Below the pieces are notes generated by a model, which was not told the DNA's origin, ran no database searches, and saw only the letters and a list, made by a program, of their open reading frames with translations. Position numbers and translations under genes: made by a program. Below, piece after piece: positions 42,701 to 51,326 of a DNA stretch of 64,000 nucleotides (its first letter is position 1; the number at the start of each line of letters is the position of its first letter). This DNA is from Labedella populi. GTDB lineage: Bacteria; Actinomycetota; Actinomycetes; Actinomycetales; Microbacteriaceae. The stretch lies in the NCBI RefSeq assembly GCF_004078655.1, contig NZ_RZNC01000001.1, positions 248,001-312,000 on the forward strand, read 5' to 3'.

Positions 42701-43811
42701 CGACCAGCCGGAGGACTCCGAGGAGCCGGTGCAGGTGAACTGCGACCCGGCGGGGATCGAGCTCGTCGGTGACCCGACGCACGTGAAGTCCCTCATCTCG
42801 GCCGAGCCCATCGGCGATGGTCAGTGGGAGGTCGTGTTCGGCATCGACGTGACCAACGAGGACCCGTTCGACACGTCGTACGATCTCGACGACACGCTCC
42901 ACTTCACGGAGCAGGCGACGATCGAGTCCGCCGTCGTCTCGGTCGCACCCGAGGGTGTGACGCTCGCCGAGCCCGCGTGGAATGGTCAGGACGCCGTTCG
43001 CATCGCGTCCGGCGTGCCGCTGCTCGCGTCCGATGACGAGGAGTACGAGGCGCACCACTACGAGGTCACCGTGATCGCCGACGTGCCCATCTCCCTCGAC
43101 GGTGCAGGTTCCGGTGAGGACGATCCCACGCGGTGCGGGCCGGACGGGGACGACGCGGACCGCGCCTTCAACAACACCTCCGCGATGACCGACCCGTCCG
43201 ACACGGTGGAAGAGGACCAGGCGTGCGCCGAGATCCCCTCCATCACGATCGAGAAGACGATCTCGTCGGGCCCCACGCCGATCGGCGGGGACCAGTGGTC
43301 GGTCGTCTACGACATCGTCGCCACGAACGACGGTGGTGTGGCCGGTGAGTACGCGGTCTACGACAAGCTGCTCTACGGCCGTGGCATCGACGTCGTCTCC
43401 GCCGACGTCGTCACCGCGCCGAAGGGTGCGAGCACGGAGGAGTCGTGGACGGGACTCGGGGACGGAGCCACCTCGGCGCCGAACCTGATCGCCTCCGGCG
43501 TCTCCCTCGACGCCGAGACCGCTCACACCTACCAGGTGCGCGTGGTCGTGCTCGCCGCGGCGGGGGAGGTCACCCCGAGTGCGGCGACGTGCCCCGAGCC
43601 GGGATCGGGTGATCGAGGCGGCCTCGCCAACTCGACCACGCTCGAGCACAACGGCAACACCGTGAGCGACGACGTGTGCCCGACGGTTCCGGGCCTCAGC
43701 TCGGAGCTCGCGGTCACCGGAGCGAGCGTCGGCGGAGCCCTGGGGCTCGGAGCCCTGCTCATCGCGCTCGGTGGGATCCTCGTCCACCGGCGCCGCCGGC
43801 AGCTGGCGTAA
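39714..43811 (+). CDS. Giant secreted DUF11-repeat surface protein with LAVTG sorting signal
   Basis: 1365 residues from GTG at 39714, chosen because GAGGGA lies 7 nt upstream; ATG at 39699 and TTG at 39648 are alternatives. A basic N-region with hydrophobic core (STIAAGTTVLMAAASLALAPPAAAA) is a signal peptide. The body has repeated beta-sandwich modules of DUF11/isopeptide type, e.g. VRPGEPATFTLTYSANGSG, RIGDTITYRIVVENTGQGTIRNLTVSDD, VVFGIDVTNEDPFDTSYDLDDTL and VVYDIVATNDGGVAGEYAVYDKL. The C-terminus has LAVTGAS, a membrane segment (LGLGALLIALGGILV) and HRRRRQLA: a class E-type LAxTG cell-wall sorting signal. Probably a wall-anchored stalk or adhesin. A terminator follows at 43822. Confidence 0.88.
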   Translation: MSLRVTALRRGGGRDRFPKPRGTRRLRSTIAAGTTVLMAAASLALAPPAAAATVYEITGGWAENTPTEVAKGDVINAEWRVNVNDDAEAPANEPVENVTFTVTLEHGLFQGIPDLCKTTGVDPVSALSDDKLTLTCNLGPVLQGTAVVVQTPVVADGITGDIINGSAEINGQTAELTPITIRNTFGMDMLWGTPTATQLPRGDATHDFDFEWTLFADAGSDQGPDTVSYDLTITTQNNKELFLGVQNNTAPFNQPCGYFAQSNTAVGHPYSHQNPNAYGERQAPFVDQCTLTKTGRNTFRLTLTGIDYSQTMVPTLDSAGRPLPADRVALASGSIWLQVRDLTEGTSANLRSTAPVYRSVTGQTSQDLAGNNTSSKVLVLPGTWSHAWARTTGGTPWDNSYEMAPGAQVYSYTNDTLTQQDLPANTAMGECVTLDSAFVDYRATQVFLYTPGDPAGTPETDIPGQLQWYVGNDPTVTPGSGGYNPDAFRGCGGGAGWVNEEPADLTTVKAVRWAGFTTGDLGNQFLQLRVIAGIEADAPIGQDIWTWGAMIRNGVWNYPARGALPQDQVFTPTPGDRYTGTRNGRDVLHVIFAVPSVRKAVDRSVVRPGEPATFTLTYSANGSGAIPDTVDGYRIVDTLPVGMTYVAGSSTPEPTITTDAQRRQVLTWVLDGVPTNAPNVLTYQSVAGDTVEPGQTLTNTVTTTLRGETSRPATAQVTTSSSGYTLLSKTTDQWFIGNPEGTGDGEGSWTVSLRSVDPLPQAYTDTIDVLPYVGDERGTSYTGTYEVTSIDAPAGATVYYTTADPSTISDDPAHESNGAAGDPTGNDIGWSTTPVPNPTAVRVIGGVLDPGATFSFTVNIATDGAEPGDVWVNRAQTRAEHTGLIMRTSEPLTMGTFYSASLKKYVQDIHGEWHDANDAADYPRFRIGDTITYRIVVENTGQGTIRNLTVSDDKQPELGEFVVEELAPGATESHEYEIVADDSLEQTTVNNACAAADQPEDSEEPVQVNCDPAGIELVGDPTHVKSLISAEPIGDGQWEVVFGIDVTNEDPFDTSYDLDDTLHFTEQATIESAVVSVAPEGVTLAEPAWNGQDAVRIASGVPLLASDDEEYEAHHYEVTVIADVPISLDGAGSGEDDPTRCGPDGDDADRAFNNTSAMTDPSDTVEEDQACAEIPSITIEKTISSGPTPIGGDQWSVVYDIVATNDGGVAGEYAVYDKLLYGRGIDVVSADVVTAPKGASTEESWTGLGDGATSAPNLIASGVSLDAETAHTYQVRVVVLAAAGEVTPSAATCPEPGSGDRGGLANSTTLEHNGNTVSDDVCPTVPGLSSELAVTGASVGGALGLGALLIALGGILVHRRRRQLA

Positions 43812-43821
43812 TCGAGTGAGG

Positions 43822-43860
43822 AGCGGCCCGTTCGTGTCGTGACACGGACGGGCCGCTTTC
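43822..43860 (+). terminator. Intrinsic terminator after the surface protein gene
   Basis: AGCGGCCCGT (43822-43831) pairs with ACGGGCCGCT (43848-43857); inside, CGTGTC/GACACG extends the stem after a one-base bulge on each side. TTTC follows directly. Confidence 0.85.
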
Positions 43861-43988
43861 TCACGTCCGCGACGGCGGAATCCACGGGCGTCCCCTCGGG
43901 CGGACGGCCGGCTCCGTCTAAACTGGGAGGCAAGACTGCCCGGCGATCCGGCCGCGGCACGACCACATCACATCCCAGGAGTTCTCCC

Positions 43989-45374
43989 GTGGCATCAGCC
44001 AGCCGCCTCGATTCGGTCATCGCCCTCGCCCGCCACCGCGGGTTCGTCTTCCAGGCGGGAGAGATCTACGGAGGTTCTCGCTCCGCGTGGGACTACGGGC
44101 CCCTCGGCGTCGAGCTCAAGGAGAACATCAAGAAGCAGTGGTGGAAGTACATGGTGACGCGTCGTGACGACGTCGTCGGCCTCGACTCCTCCGTCATCCT
44201 GCCCCGCCAGGTGTGGGTGGCCTCCGGCCACGTCGGCGTCTTCACCGACCCGCTCATCGAGTGCCTGCACTGCCACAAGCGCTTCCGCGAGGACCACCTC
44301 ATCGAGGCCTTCGAGGAGAAGAAGGGGCGCTCGCCCGAGAACGGCATGCTCGACATCGTCTGCCCCAATTGCGGCACCCGCGGCGAGTGGACGCCCCCGC
44401 GCGACTTCAACATGATGCTGAAGACGTACCTCGGGCCCGTGGAGGACGAGTCCGGCCTCCACTACCTCCGCCCCGAGACCGCTCAGGGCATCTTCGTGAA
44501 CTTCGCCAACGTGCTGCAGTCCGCACGCGTGAAACCGCCGTTCGGAGTCGGCCAGATCGGTAAGTCGTTCCGCAACGAGATCACACCCGGGAACTTCATC
44601 TTCCGCACGCGCGAGTTCGAGCAGATGGAACTCGAGTTCTTCGTCGAACCCGGAACCGACGAGGAGTGGCACCAGCACTGGATCGACTACCGGATGAACT
44701 GGTACACCGACCTCGGCATCGACCCTGAGAACCTGCGCCTCTTTGAGCACCCGCAGGAGAAGCTCTCGCATTACTCGAAGCGCACCGTCGACATCGAGTA
44801 CAAGTTCGGCTTCACGGGCAGCGAGTGGGGTGAGCTCGAGGGCGTCGCGAACCGCACCGACTTCGATCTCACGACGCACGCCGAGCACTCGGGCAAGGAC
44901 CTCTCGTACTTCGACCAGACGAAGAACGAGCGCTGGGTCCCGTACGTCATCGAACCCGCAGCCGGCCTCACCCGCTCTCTCATGGCCTTCCTCGTCGACG
45001 CCTACGTCGAGGAGGAGGTGCCGAACGCCAAGGGCGGCATGGACAAGCGCACGGTCCTGAAGCTCGACCCGCGTCTCGCGCCCGTCAAGATCGCCGTCCT
45101 CCCTCTCAGCCGGAACGAGGCCCTCTCGCCACTCGCCCGCGAGGTCGCCGCGACGCTCCGCGACCAGTGGAACGTCGACTTCGACGACTCGGGCGCCATC
45201 GGTCGCCGCTACCGGCGGCAGGACGAGATCGGGACGCCGTATTGCGTCACGGTCGACTTCGACTCCCTCGAGGACAACGCCGTCACGGTGCGCGACCGCG
45301 ACACGATGGCACAGGAACGCATCTCGATCGACGCGTTGTTCGGGTACCTCGCGGAACGACTCCGCGGAGCCTGA
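43989..45374 (+). CDS. glyS: Glycyl-tRNA synthetase, homodimeric class II
   Basis: 461 residues from GTG at 43989 with AGGAG 8 nt upstream; the frame upstream has no homology. It is the alpha2-type Gly[47 protein letters not shown], motif 2 region [30 protein letters not shown], motif 3 near [14 protein letters not shown], and the C-terminal anticodon-binding domain [25 protein letters not shown] Cys4-like pair (CLHCHKRF and CPNCGTRG) lies in the insertion domain. It charges tRNA-Gly and is essential. Called glyQS in some annotations. Confidence 0.96.
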   Translation: MASASRLDSVIALARHRGFVFQAGEIYGGSRSAWDYGPLGVELKENIKKQWWKYMVTRRDDVVGLDSSVILPRQVWVASGHVGVFTDPLIECLHCHKRFREDHLIEAFEEKKGRSPENGMLDIVCPNCGTRGEWTPPRDFNMMLKTYLGPVEDESGLHYLRPETAQGIFVNFANVLQSARVKPPFGVGQIGKSFRNEITPGNFIFRTREFEQMELEFFVEPGTDEEWHQHWIDYRMNWYTDLGIDPENLRLFEHPQEKLSHYSKRTVDIEYKFGFTGSEWGELEGVANRTDFDLTTHAEHSGKDLSYFDQTKNERWVPYVIEPAAGLTRSLMAFLVDAYVEEEVPNAKGGMDKRTVLKLDPRLAPVKIAVLPLSRNEALSPLAREVAATLRDQWNVDFDDSGAIGRRYRRQDEIGTPYCVTVDFDSLEDNAVTVRDRDTMAQERISIDALFGYLAERLRGA

Positions 45375-45476
45375 TCGCTCGTGCCCATGGGGAGTACCAC
45401 CCATACGGGCGCGTTGACAGTGATTCCCCCGGGCTGCCACGCTTGTCCGGAATCCCCCACCTAAGGAGACACCCCC

Positions 45477-45809
45477 ATGTCCGACCCCAACGCGTCGAAC
45501 CCCCCGTCCTACCAGCCCGCGCAGCCCTACCAGGGTGGCGGAGCCCAGGGCTACGGCCAGCCCCCGCAGTCGCAGAAGACCAACCTCCTCGCGATCCTGT
45601 CGCTCGTCGGTGCCTTCGTGTTCTCGCTCGCCGGCCTCATCCTCGGAATCATCGCGCTCAAGCAGATCAAGCAGACGGGTGAGCAGGGGCGCGGCCTCGC
45701 CCTCGCCGGCATCATCATCAGCTCGATCGGTATCGTGCTGGGGATCATCTGGGCGATCGTGGTCATCGTGGCTATCGGCTCGGCCGGGGTCGGCTATACC
45801 GAGATGTGA
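45477..45809 (+). CDS. DUF4190 small membrane protein
   Basis: 110 residues, AAGGAG upstream of ATG. A Pro/Gln/Gly/Tyr-rich cytoplasmic N-terminus (PPSYQPAQPYQGGG) is followed by two membrane segments: LLAILSLVGAFVFSLAGLILGIIALKQI, then a short basic loop, and GLALAGIIISSIGIVLGIIWAIVVIVAIG. This is the DUF4190 layout. Function unknown. Confidence 0.82.
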   Translation: MSDPNASNPPSYQPAQPYQGGGAQGYGQPPQSQKTNLLAILSLVGAFVFSLAGLILGIIALKQIKQTGEQGRGLALAGIIISSIGIVLGIIWAIVVIVAIGSAGVGYTEM

Positions 45810-45827
45810 TCGTTCCGTTCGGAACCT

Positions 45828-45861
45828 GAAGCGCCCGCAGCTACACGGCAGCGGGCGCTTC
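45828..45861. terminator. Bidirectional hairpin terminator between DUF4190 gene and hemA
   Basis: Perfect 11-bp stem GAAGCGCCCGC / GCGGGCGCTTC with a 12-nt loop, followed by TCTGC on the plus side. It separates convergent genes. Confidence 0.85.
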
Positions 45862-45894
45862 TGCGTGTCCGGCGTGCAACGGCTCGTGAACGGC

Positions 45895-47385
45895 CTAGGC
45901 CGGGAGCGCACCCTGTTCGCCGTCGGCAGCGCCATCGGTTGAGAGGCTCACGTCGATGCCGAAGAGGGCGTCGAGCGCGTCGATGTACCTCTCGTGGTCG
46001 CCGGCATGGGCGGCGTCGCGCGCACGCACCATCGGGGTATGGAGGAGGACGCCTGCGAGGTGCCGCAGCGCCTGCTCCGTCCGGCCGTCCTCGTCGCCAC
46101 GTGACCGTGCGCGGTCGATCTCGGCGTCGAGGATTCCGAACACGTGCTTGCGGAGCGCGACGACCGCCGGGGTCAGGGTGATCTCGTCGGAGACGGTCGT
46201 GTACTTCTCGGCTGCACGGCTCACCATGCGGCGCGCGACGTCGGTCGCCTGGAGCTCCTCGAGCGGAGCATGGATGCGGATCGTCTCGAGGTCGAGGAGT
46301 TCGACGCCGTGCACCGACGCGACCGAGGGGTCGACGTTACGGGGGAGGCCCAGGTCGATGACGAGCTGGCGCGCGACGTGCGCCGGGCACGTCGTCGCAT
46401 CGTCGGCGTGCGTGTTGGCGCCGTCCGACGGAGCGCCCCCGTCCTCGTCGAGGACGACCTCTGCGACGGTCGACTCCGTCGCGGGGTCGACGACCGAGAC
46501 GGACGCGGTGACGGGGTGGAGCGGTGCCGACTCGCCGACGGTGCCGTGTGCGGCCACGACCGTGTGCTCGGCGCCGATCTCACGGCGGCCCTGCTCGAGG
46601 ATCGAGGCGTCGAGGACGGAACCCGACGCGGTCGTGCACGTGACGACGAGGTCGGCGAGAGCGGCCTCCCGAGCGAAATCGGCGGCTTCGACGAGGCGGA
46701 TGCCGTGCCGGGCGGCGAAGCGCTCGCCGCGACCGGACGGCGAATAGACGCCGACGTCGGTCGCTCCGCGGTCGGCGATCGCCGCGAGGCTCGCGCCCGC
46801 GTACGCTCCCGTTCCGACGAGGAGGACGCGCACGCCGCTCCAGTCCTCGACGCGCGACTCGGCCAGATCGAGAGCGAGGCGGACGAGCGAGCGGCCGGCG
46901 CGACCGATCGGCGTGCTGTTCTTGACCCCGCGGGAGGTCTGCGACGCGCGCTGGAACGCTCGCTCGAGATCGGACGACGTGGTGCCGGCGGCGCGAGCGC
47001 GCTCGAGGGCGCGGCGCACCTGACCGGCGATCTCGCCCTCGCCGACGACGACGGATTCGAGCCCGGACGCCACGGCGAAGAGGTGTTCGGCGGCACCCCG
47101 GCCGATGTGCATGTCGAGGGTCCCGGTGAGCTCGTCGCTCTCGAGGTCGGTCGAACGGCGGATCGCATCGACCGTGGCCTCAAGGGCCTTCTGCTCGATA
47201 CCCGTCGCGGGCTCGTCCACGTCGATGTAGGCCTCGAAGCGATTGCAGGTCGCGACGACGACCGCGCCCGCGAGGCTCTCGTCGTGACTCGTGATGCGCT
47301 GGGCGATGGTGCCCGGGTCGACGGCGAGCCTCTCGAGGAGGTCGAAGCTGGCGTTCTTGTGATTCGCCGTCAGACAGATCAGCAC
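45895..47385 (-). CDS. hemA: Glutamyl-tRNA reductase
   Basis: 496 residues. The catalytic Cys47 is in VVATCNRFEAY. The NADPH domain has VRVLLVGTGAYAGASLAAIADRGA near residue 190, and the C-terminal dimer helix bundle follows (LEELQATDVARRMVSRAAEKYTTVSDEITLTPAVVALRKHVFGILDAEIDRAR). AFQRASQTSRGVKNSTPIGRAGRSLVRLALDLAE is the connecting family signature. It reduces glutamyl-tRNA(Glu) to glutamate-1-semialdehyde, the first committed step of tetrapyrrole synthesis. It is divergent from hemE across 91 bp that should hold both promoters. About 60 residues beyond the usual length are found as a hydrophilic insert (PSDGANTHADDATTCP). Confidence 0.95.
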   Translation of the reverse strand: MLICLTANHKNASFDLLERLAVDPGTIAQRITSHDESLAGAVVVATCNRFEAYIDVDEPATGIEQKALEATVDAIRRSTDLESDELTGTLDMHIGRGAAEHLFAVASGLESVVVGEGEIAGQVRRALERARAAGTTSSDLERAFQRASQTSRGVKNSTPIGRAGRSLVRLALDLAESRVEDWSGVRVLLVGTGAYAGASLAAIADRGATDVGVYSPSGRGERFAARHGIRLVEAADFAREAALADLVVTCTTASGSVLDASILEQGRREIGAEHTVVAAHGTVGESAPLHPVTASVSVVDPATESTVAEVVLDEDGGAPSDGANTHADDATTCPAHVARQLVIDLGLPRNVDPSVASVHGVELLDLETIRIHAPLEELQATDVARRMVSRAAEKYTTVSDEITLTPAVVALRKHVFGILDAEIDRARSRGDEDGRTEQALRHLAGVLLHTPMVRARDAAHAGDHERYIDALDALFGIDVSLSTDGAADGEQGALPA

Positions 47386-47476
47386 CGGACCATTCTACGC
47401 GGCGTCGAAGGCGCTCGGTGCCCCCGGTTGACACGCGGTCGAGGCCCGGCGGGTCGGGTGATGGGAGGATGGAGGG

Positions 47477-48610
47477 GTGAAGCTCGACCAGAACCATCCC
47501 CTCGTCGCCGGCCGCACGAGCACATCCCGCCTCGTCAGGGCCTACCGCGGCGACCGTCCCGAGGTGACCCCGGTCTGGTTCATGCGCCAGGCGGGGCGAT
47601 CGCTACCCGAATACCGGGAGCTGCGCGTGGGCACCCGCATGCTCGACGCGTGTCTCACGCCGCCCCTTGCGAGCGAGATCACGCTGCAGCCGATCCGGCG
47701 GCACCACATGGATGCGGCCATCTTCTTCTCTGACATCGTCATCCCGCTCAAGCTCGCGGGCGTCGACGTCGAGATCGTCCCCGGCAAGGGCCCCGTGCTC
47801 GGGAAGGCCGTTCGAACGGCCTCCGATGTCGACGAACTCGTCGCCCTCGATCCCGCTGTGCTCGACGTCGCGCTCGAGCCCGTGCGGGAGGCCGTGCGCC
47901 TGACTGTCGCGGAACTCACGGAGAAGCACGACCACACACCGCTCATCGGATTCGCGGGCGCCCCCTTCACCCTCGCGGCGTACCTCGTGGAGGGCGGACC
48001 GTCGAAGGACCACATCCACGCGCGCACTCTCATGCACGCCGAACCGGACGCGTGGGCGAAGCTCATGGCGTGGACCGCCGACATCACCGGTCGGTTCCTC
48101 GAGGCGCAAGTGCTCTCGGGCGCCTCCGCCGCTCAACTCTTCGACTCCTGGGCGGGGGCGCTCTCACTCGCTGACTATTCGCGTTTCGTCGCCCCGGCCT
48201 CGGCGGCGGCGCTCGAACGCGTGCGGTCACTTCACATCGAGCCTCTCGACGGCAGCCCTGCCCAGTCCGTGCCCCTCGTGCACTTCGGCGTCGGGACGGG
48301 CGAGCTCTTGAAAGCGATGCACGACATCGGGGCCGACGTCGTAGGTGTCGACTACCGTGTGCCGCTGGACGAGGCCAACCGTCGTCTGGGCGGTATCGTG
48401 CCACTGCAGGGCAACATCGACCCGGCGCTCCTGTCGGCACCGTGGTCCGTGCTCGAGGCCCACGTCGTCGACGTCCTCGAGCGGGGCGCGTCGGCTCCGT
48501 CGCACATCCTCAACCTCGGTCACGGCGTTCCGCCGGAGACGGATCCCGACGTCATCACGCGCGTCGTCGAGTTCGTCCACGCGTACGAGAGGCCGCGGCG
48601 AGACGCATGA
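47477..48610 (+). CDS. hemE: Uroporphyrinogen decarboxylase
   Basis: 377 residues, full length. N-terminal signature PVWFMRQAGRSLPEYRELR, active-site Asp in DAAIFFSDIVIPL, then IGFAGAPFTLAAYLVEGGPSK and HILNLGHGVPPETDPD near the C-terminus. It removes four carboxyl groups from uroporphyrinogen III to give coproporphyrinogen III. Its stop overlaps the start of the oxidase gene by 4 bp (ATGA), coupling the two steps. Confidence 0.96.
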   Translation: MKLDQNHPLVAGRTSTSRLVRAYRGDRPEVTPVWFMRQAGRSLPEYRELRVGTRMLDACLTPPLASEITLQPIRRHHMDAAIFFSDIVIPLKLAGVDVEIVPGKGPVLGKAVRTASDVDELVALDPAVLDVALEPVREAVRLTVAELTEKHDHTPLIGFAGAPFTLAAYLVEGGPSKDHIHARTLMHAEPDAWAKLMAWTADITGRFLEAQVLSGASAAQLFDSWAGALSLADYSRFVAPASAAALERVRSLHIEPLDGSPAQSVPLVHFGVGTGELLKAMHDIGADVVGVDYRVPLDEANRRLGGIVPLQGNIDPALLSAPWSVLEAHVVDVLERGASAPSHILNLGHGVPPETDPDVITRVVEFVHAYERPRRDA

Positions 48611-50118
48611 GTGGCACGGAGGCGGCCGCTCCGGTCGGCGACGGGCGCTGGGAGCCGCAGCACGTCGTCGTGATCGGCGGCGGCATGGCGGGTCTCGTCG
48701 CCGCGCTCGACTGTGCGCGCGTCGGTATCCGTGTGACGGTCCTCGAGGGCTCCGATCACGTCGGCGGCGCGTTGCGCGCCGAGGAGGTCGGCGGCCTCCA
48801 AGTGGAAGTGGGGGCGGAGAGCTACGCGACCCGAGGTGGCACCGTCCGGGCGCTCGCCGAAAGCGTCGGCCTCCGCGACAGCATCGTCACGCCGAACCCG
48901 GAGGGCGCCTGGGTCGCTGCCGCGAAGGGCCGGATGGCTCCGTTGCCGAAGGCCGGAATCCTCGGGATCCCCTCCAACCCGCTGGCCGACGACGTCCGAG
49001 CGGTCATCGGGTGGAGTGGTGCGCTGCGCGCCTACCTCGACCGCATCATGCCCGTTCTGACGGTCGGTACCGAGCACGACCTCGGCGCGCTCGTGACACG
49101 CCGGATGGGCCGTGCCGTGCGCGACGACCTCGTCGCCCCCGTGACGATGGGCGTCTACTCGTCCGACCCCGAGGCGCTCGACGTCACCTTCGCCGCGCCG
49201 GGGCTCAACCGCGCGCTCACGACGGCCGGGTCGCTCTCGGGCGCCGTGGCGACGATGCGCGCCGCCTCTCGTGCGGGATCGAACGTCGAGGGGGTCATCG
49301 GCGGCATGTCGGCGCTCGTCGATGCGATCGTGCACGAGCTGCAGCACTCGTGGGGCGTGGAGATCCGCCGGGATGCCCCCGTCTCCGCGCTCGAACGTGA
49401 CGGAGACGGCTGGGCCGTCTCGGTCTCGGGCGATTCGTCCGCTGGTCGTGAAGAGGGGGAGGGCCTCCACGCGGATTACGTGATCGTCGCGATCCCCGAG
49501 GCCCCCGCCCTCGACCTTCTCGCGGAGCTCGATCCGTCGCTCGCCGACATCGAGCCGCTCGAGCCGCCGCGTGTCGACCTCGTGACCCTCGTGCTCGACG
49601 ACTCCCGTCTCGATCGGCACCCGCGCGGCACCGGCATGCTCGTCTCGCCGACGGCCGGACTCACGGCGAAGGCCATGACGCACGCGACGGCCAAATGGTC
49701 GTGGCTGGAGGAACGCGCTCGCGTTCTCGCGCAGCACCGCCACGTCCTGCGTGTCTCGTTCGGGAAAGCGGGGGAGGACACGGTCGGCGGGTTGAGCGAC
49801 GACGAGCTCGTCGCCCTCGCGATCCGCGACCTGTCGACGATGCTCGGGTTCCCGCTTGATCCCGCGTCGATCGTCGACTCCCGCCGGACGACCTGGGCGG
49901 GTTCCATCCCGGGGGCGGTCACCGGTCAGCGGGCGCGCTCGGAGTCGGTGCGGGAGCGGATCCTCGAGATCGAGGGTCTCGACGTCACGGGCGGCTGGCT
50001 CGCGGGCACCGGTCTCGCCGCCGTCGTGCCTGACGCGCTCGCCGCCGCCGGCCGCATCCGCCACCGGGTCGCGCAGCGTGTGCTGGGCGACATCGCATCG
50101 GGCTCCTCCGGCTCCTGA
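48607..50118 (+). CDS. cgoX: Coproporphyrinogen III/protoporphyrinogen oxidase, FAD-dependent
   Basis: 503 residues from ATG at 48607. The dinucleotide-binding motif VVVIGGGMAGLVAALDCARVGIRVTVLEGSDHVGG starts near residue 18. Further marks are GAESYATRGGTVRALAESVGL, DDLVAPVTMGVYSSDPEALDV, and a C-terminal GLDVTGGWLAGTGLAAVVPDALAAAGR. It is HemY/HemG-type by sequence. Because chdC and a Cys-rich ferrochelatase are encoded nearby, it most likely oxidises coproporphyrinogen III to coproporphyrin III. The gene is also called hemY or hemG. Confidence 0.92.
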   Translation: MSGTEAAAPVGDGRWEPQHVVVIGGGMAGLVAALDCARVGIRVTVLEGSDHVGGALRAEEVGGLQVEVGAESYATRGGTVRALAESVGLRDSIVTPNPEGAWVAAAKGRMAPLPKAGILGIPSNPLADDVRAVIGWSGALRAYLDRIMPVLTVGTEHDLGALVTRRMGRAVRDDLVAPVTMGVYSSDPEALDVTFAAPGLNRALTTAGSLSGAVATMRAASRAGSNVEGVIGGMSALVDAIVHELQHSWGVEIRRDAPVSALERDGDGWAVSVSGDSSAGREEGEGLHADYVIVAIPEAPALDLLAELDPSLADIEPLEPPRVDLVTLVLDDSRLDRHPRGTGMLVSPTAGLTAKAMTHATAKWSWLEERARVLAQHRHVLRVSFGKAGEDTVGGLSDDELVALAIRDLSTMLGFPLDPASIVDSRRTTWAGSIPGAVTGQRARSESVRERILEIEGLDVTGGWLAGTGLAAVVPDALAAAGRIRHRVAQRVLGDIASGSSGS

Positions 50119-50282
50119 CGCGAGTCGGCCCGGTGGCTCTACCGCATTCCACGAGCGGAATGCAGGGGGTGGGCGGCCGGACGCCGATGCGGATACGCTG
50201 GAGTCCCTGGCCCCGGCGCGTCCGCTTCCGTGTGATGCCCGCCATGGGACCAGTCGATGGACGCCGATCGGACGGAGACGCT

Positions 50283-50612
50283 ATGAAGGGCAAGATCCTC
50301 CTCGTGACGGGGCTGGCAACGGGGTACGTCCTCGGGGCTCGTGCTGGACGCGGACGCTACGAGCAGATCAAGGCCAACTGGCTGAAGCTGTACGAGACCG
50401 AACCGGTGCAGAAGCAGGTCCGCACGGTGCAGGGCTTCGCGAAGGCCCGCGTGAGCGCCGTTCCGACGACTCTGTTCTCGGGCGCGAAGACCGTCGTGAA
50501 GATCGTCCGGAGCAACCGCTCGCCTGGGCAGAAGCTCGACGACACCCTCGGCGAGGTCGGCGACGTGAAGGACGAGATCGGCGACATCGCCGACGACTCG
50601 TCGTCGCGCTGA
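50283..50612 (+). CDS. Small YtxH-like membrane-anchored protein
   Basis: 109 residues from ATG at 50283, with GGAG 6 nt upstream. MKGKILLVTGLATGYVLGARAGRGRYEQIKANWLKLYE is a short hydrophobic Gly/Ala-rich membrane start followed by an amphipathic charged helix; similar proteins are annotated as YtxH-like in actinobacteria. The C-terminus is acidic (GEVGDVKDEIGDIADD). It is followed within 10 bp by a holin-like membrane protein and then a DUF3618 protein, a trio also seen as a unit in other actinobacteria. Function unknown. Confidence 0.72.
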   Translation: MKGKILLVTGLATGYVLGARAGRGRYEQIKANWLKLYETEPVQKQVRTVQGFAKARVSAVPTTLFSGAKTVVKIVRSNRSPGQKLDDTLGEVGDVKDEIGDIADDSSSR

Positions 50613-50622
50613 GCCGCCGATC

Positions 50623-51051
50623 ATGAGTCGGTACACGACGGAGACGCCGGGGCGTCGCTCGAAGGAGCAAGTCCCCCTCCTCGAGCTCATCAAGTCGGTG
50701 CCCGGGCTGCTCAAGAGCCTCGTCACCGTCGAGCTCGACGGCCTCAAGGTCAAGGCGAGCCACATCGGCAAGAACGCGGGCATCGGCGCGGGACTCGTTG
50801 TCGTCGCGCTCATGTTCCTGTTCTTCGCCCTCGGCACCCTCGTCGCGGTCGGCATCCTCGCGCTCGCGCTCGTGATGCCCGCGTGGCTCGCAGCGCTCAT
50901 CGTGTTCGTGGTGTTCCTGCTCATCGCGGGAGTGCTCGTGCTCATCGCCCTCCACTATTTCCGCAAGATCAGCGAGGGCCCGAGCCCGTCCGACGAATTC
51001 CAGAAAGACATCCGAGCAGTGAAAGGGGTTGGGGAGTATGACCGGCACTGA
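50623..51051 (+). CDS. Phage holin family (Phage_holin_3_6) membrane protein
   Basis: 142 residues. An N-terminal amphipathic stretch (LLELIKSVPGLLKSLVTVELDGLKVKASHIGKNAGIG) is followed by two membrane segments (GLVVVALMFLFFALGTLVAVGILALAL and LAALIVFVVFLLIAGVLVLIALHYF). This is the actinobacterial Phage_holin_3_6/DUF1469 layout; despite the name these are chromosomal proteins of unknown function, not lysis proteins. There are no phage genes nearby. It overlaps the following DUF3618 gene by 14 bp. Confidence 0.8.
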   Translation: MSRYTTETPGRRSKEQVPLLELIKSVPGLLKSLVTVELDGLKVKASHIGKNAGIGAGLVVVALMFLFFALGTLVAVGILALALVMPAWLAALIVFVVFLLIAGVLVLIALHYFRKISEGPSPSDEFQKDIRAVKGVGEYDRH

Positions 51052-51280
51052 CAACCCGAGCGCCGAAGAGGTGCGCGCCGAACTCGTCGCGACCCTCAAC
51101 GCGATCGAGGACAAGCTCAATGTTCCGAAGCAGGTCGGCAAGGCGACCGATCGGGCGAAGGCGAAGATCGCGGAGCTCCGCGAGGAGAACCCGCAGGCGC
51201 TCGTCGGCGGAGCGGCCGCTGTCGCGCTCGCCGTCGGGGCGGGCGTCTGGGCTGTGGCCCGCGCGGTGCTCAAGCGCTAG
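51038..51280 (+). CDS. DUF3618 small membrane protein
   Basis: 80 residues from ATG at 51038. The conserved start SAEEVRAELVATLNAIEDKLNVPKQV is the DUF3618 signature, followed by a charged helix and one C-terminal membrane segment (ALVGGAAAVALAVGAGVWAVARAVL). Overlap with the holin-like gene shows co-translation. Family members accompany holin-like and YtxH-like proteins and may link the cell envelope to a peripheral helix; function not established. Confidence 0.8.
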   Translation: MTGTDNPSAEEVRAELVATLNAIEDKLNVPKQVGKATDRAKAKIAELREENPQALVGGAAAVALAVGAGVWAVARAVLKR

Positions 51281-51326
51281 CGACTCGAGAAGGACATGAC
51301 GGCGGGCGCCGTCGTGCAGGGGGGTC

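Noticed and set aside
41841-43787. 648-codon open frame antisense to the surface protein, and another at 39735-41480
   Set aside because: No family features; low-complexity Arg/Asp/Val pattern of an antisense frame, while the sense frame has a signal peptide and sorting signal.
43995-45935. Long frame antisense to glyS
   Set aside because: glyS is unmistakable on the plus strand; the reverse frame has no recognisable domain.
50623-51051. Prophage, suggested by the holin-family name
   Set aside because: No terminase, capsid, tail or lysin genes nearby; this protein family is widespread in actinobacterial chromosomes.
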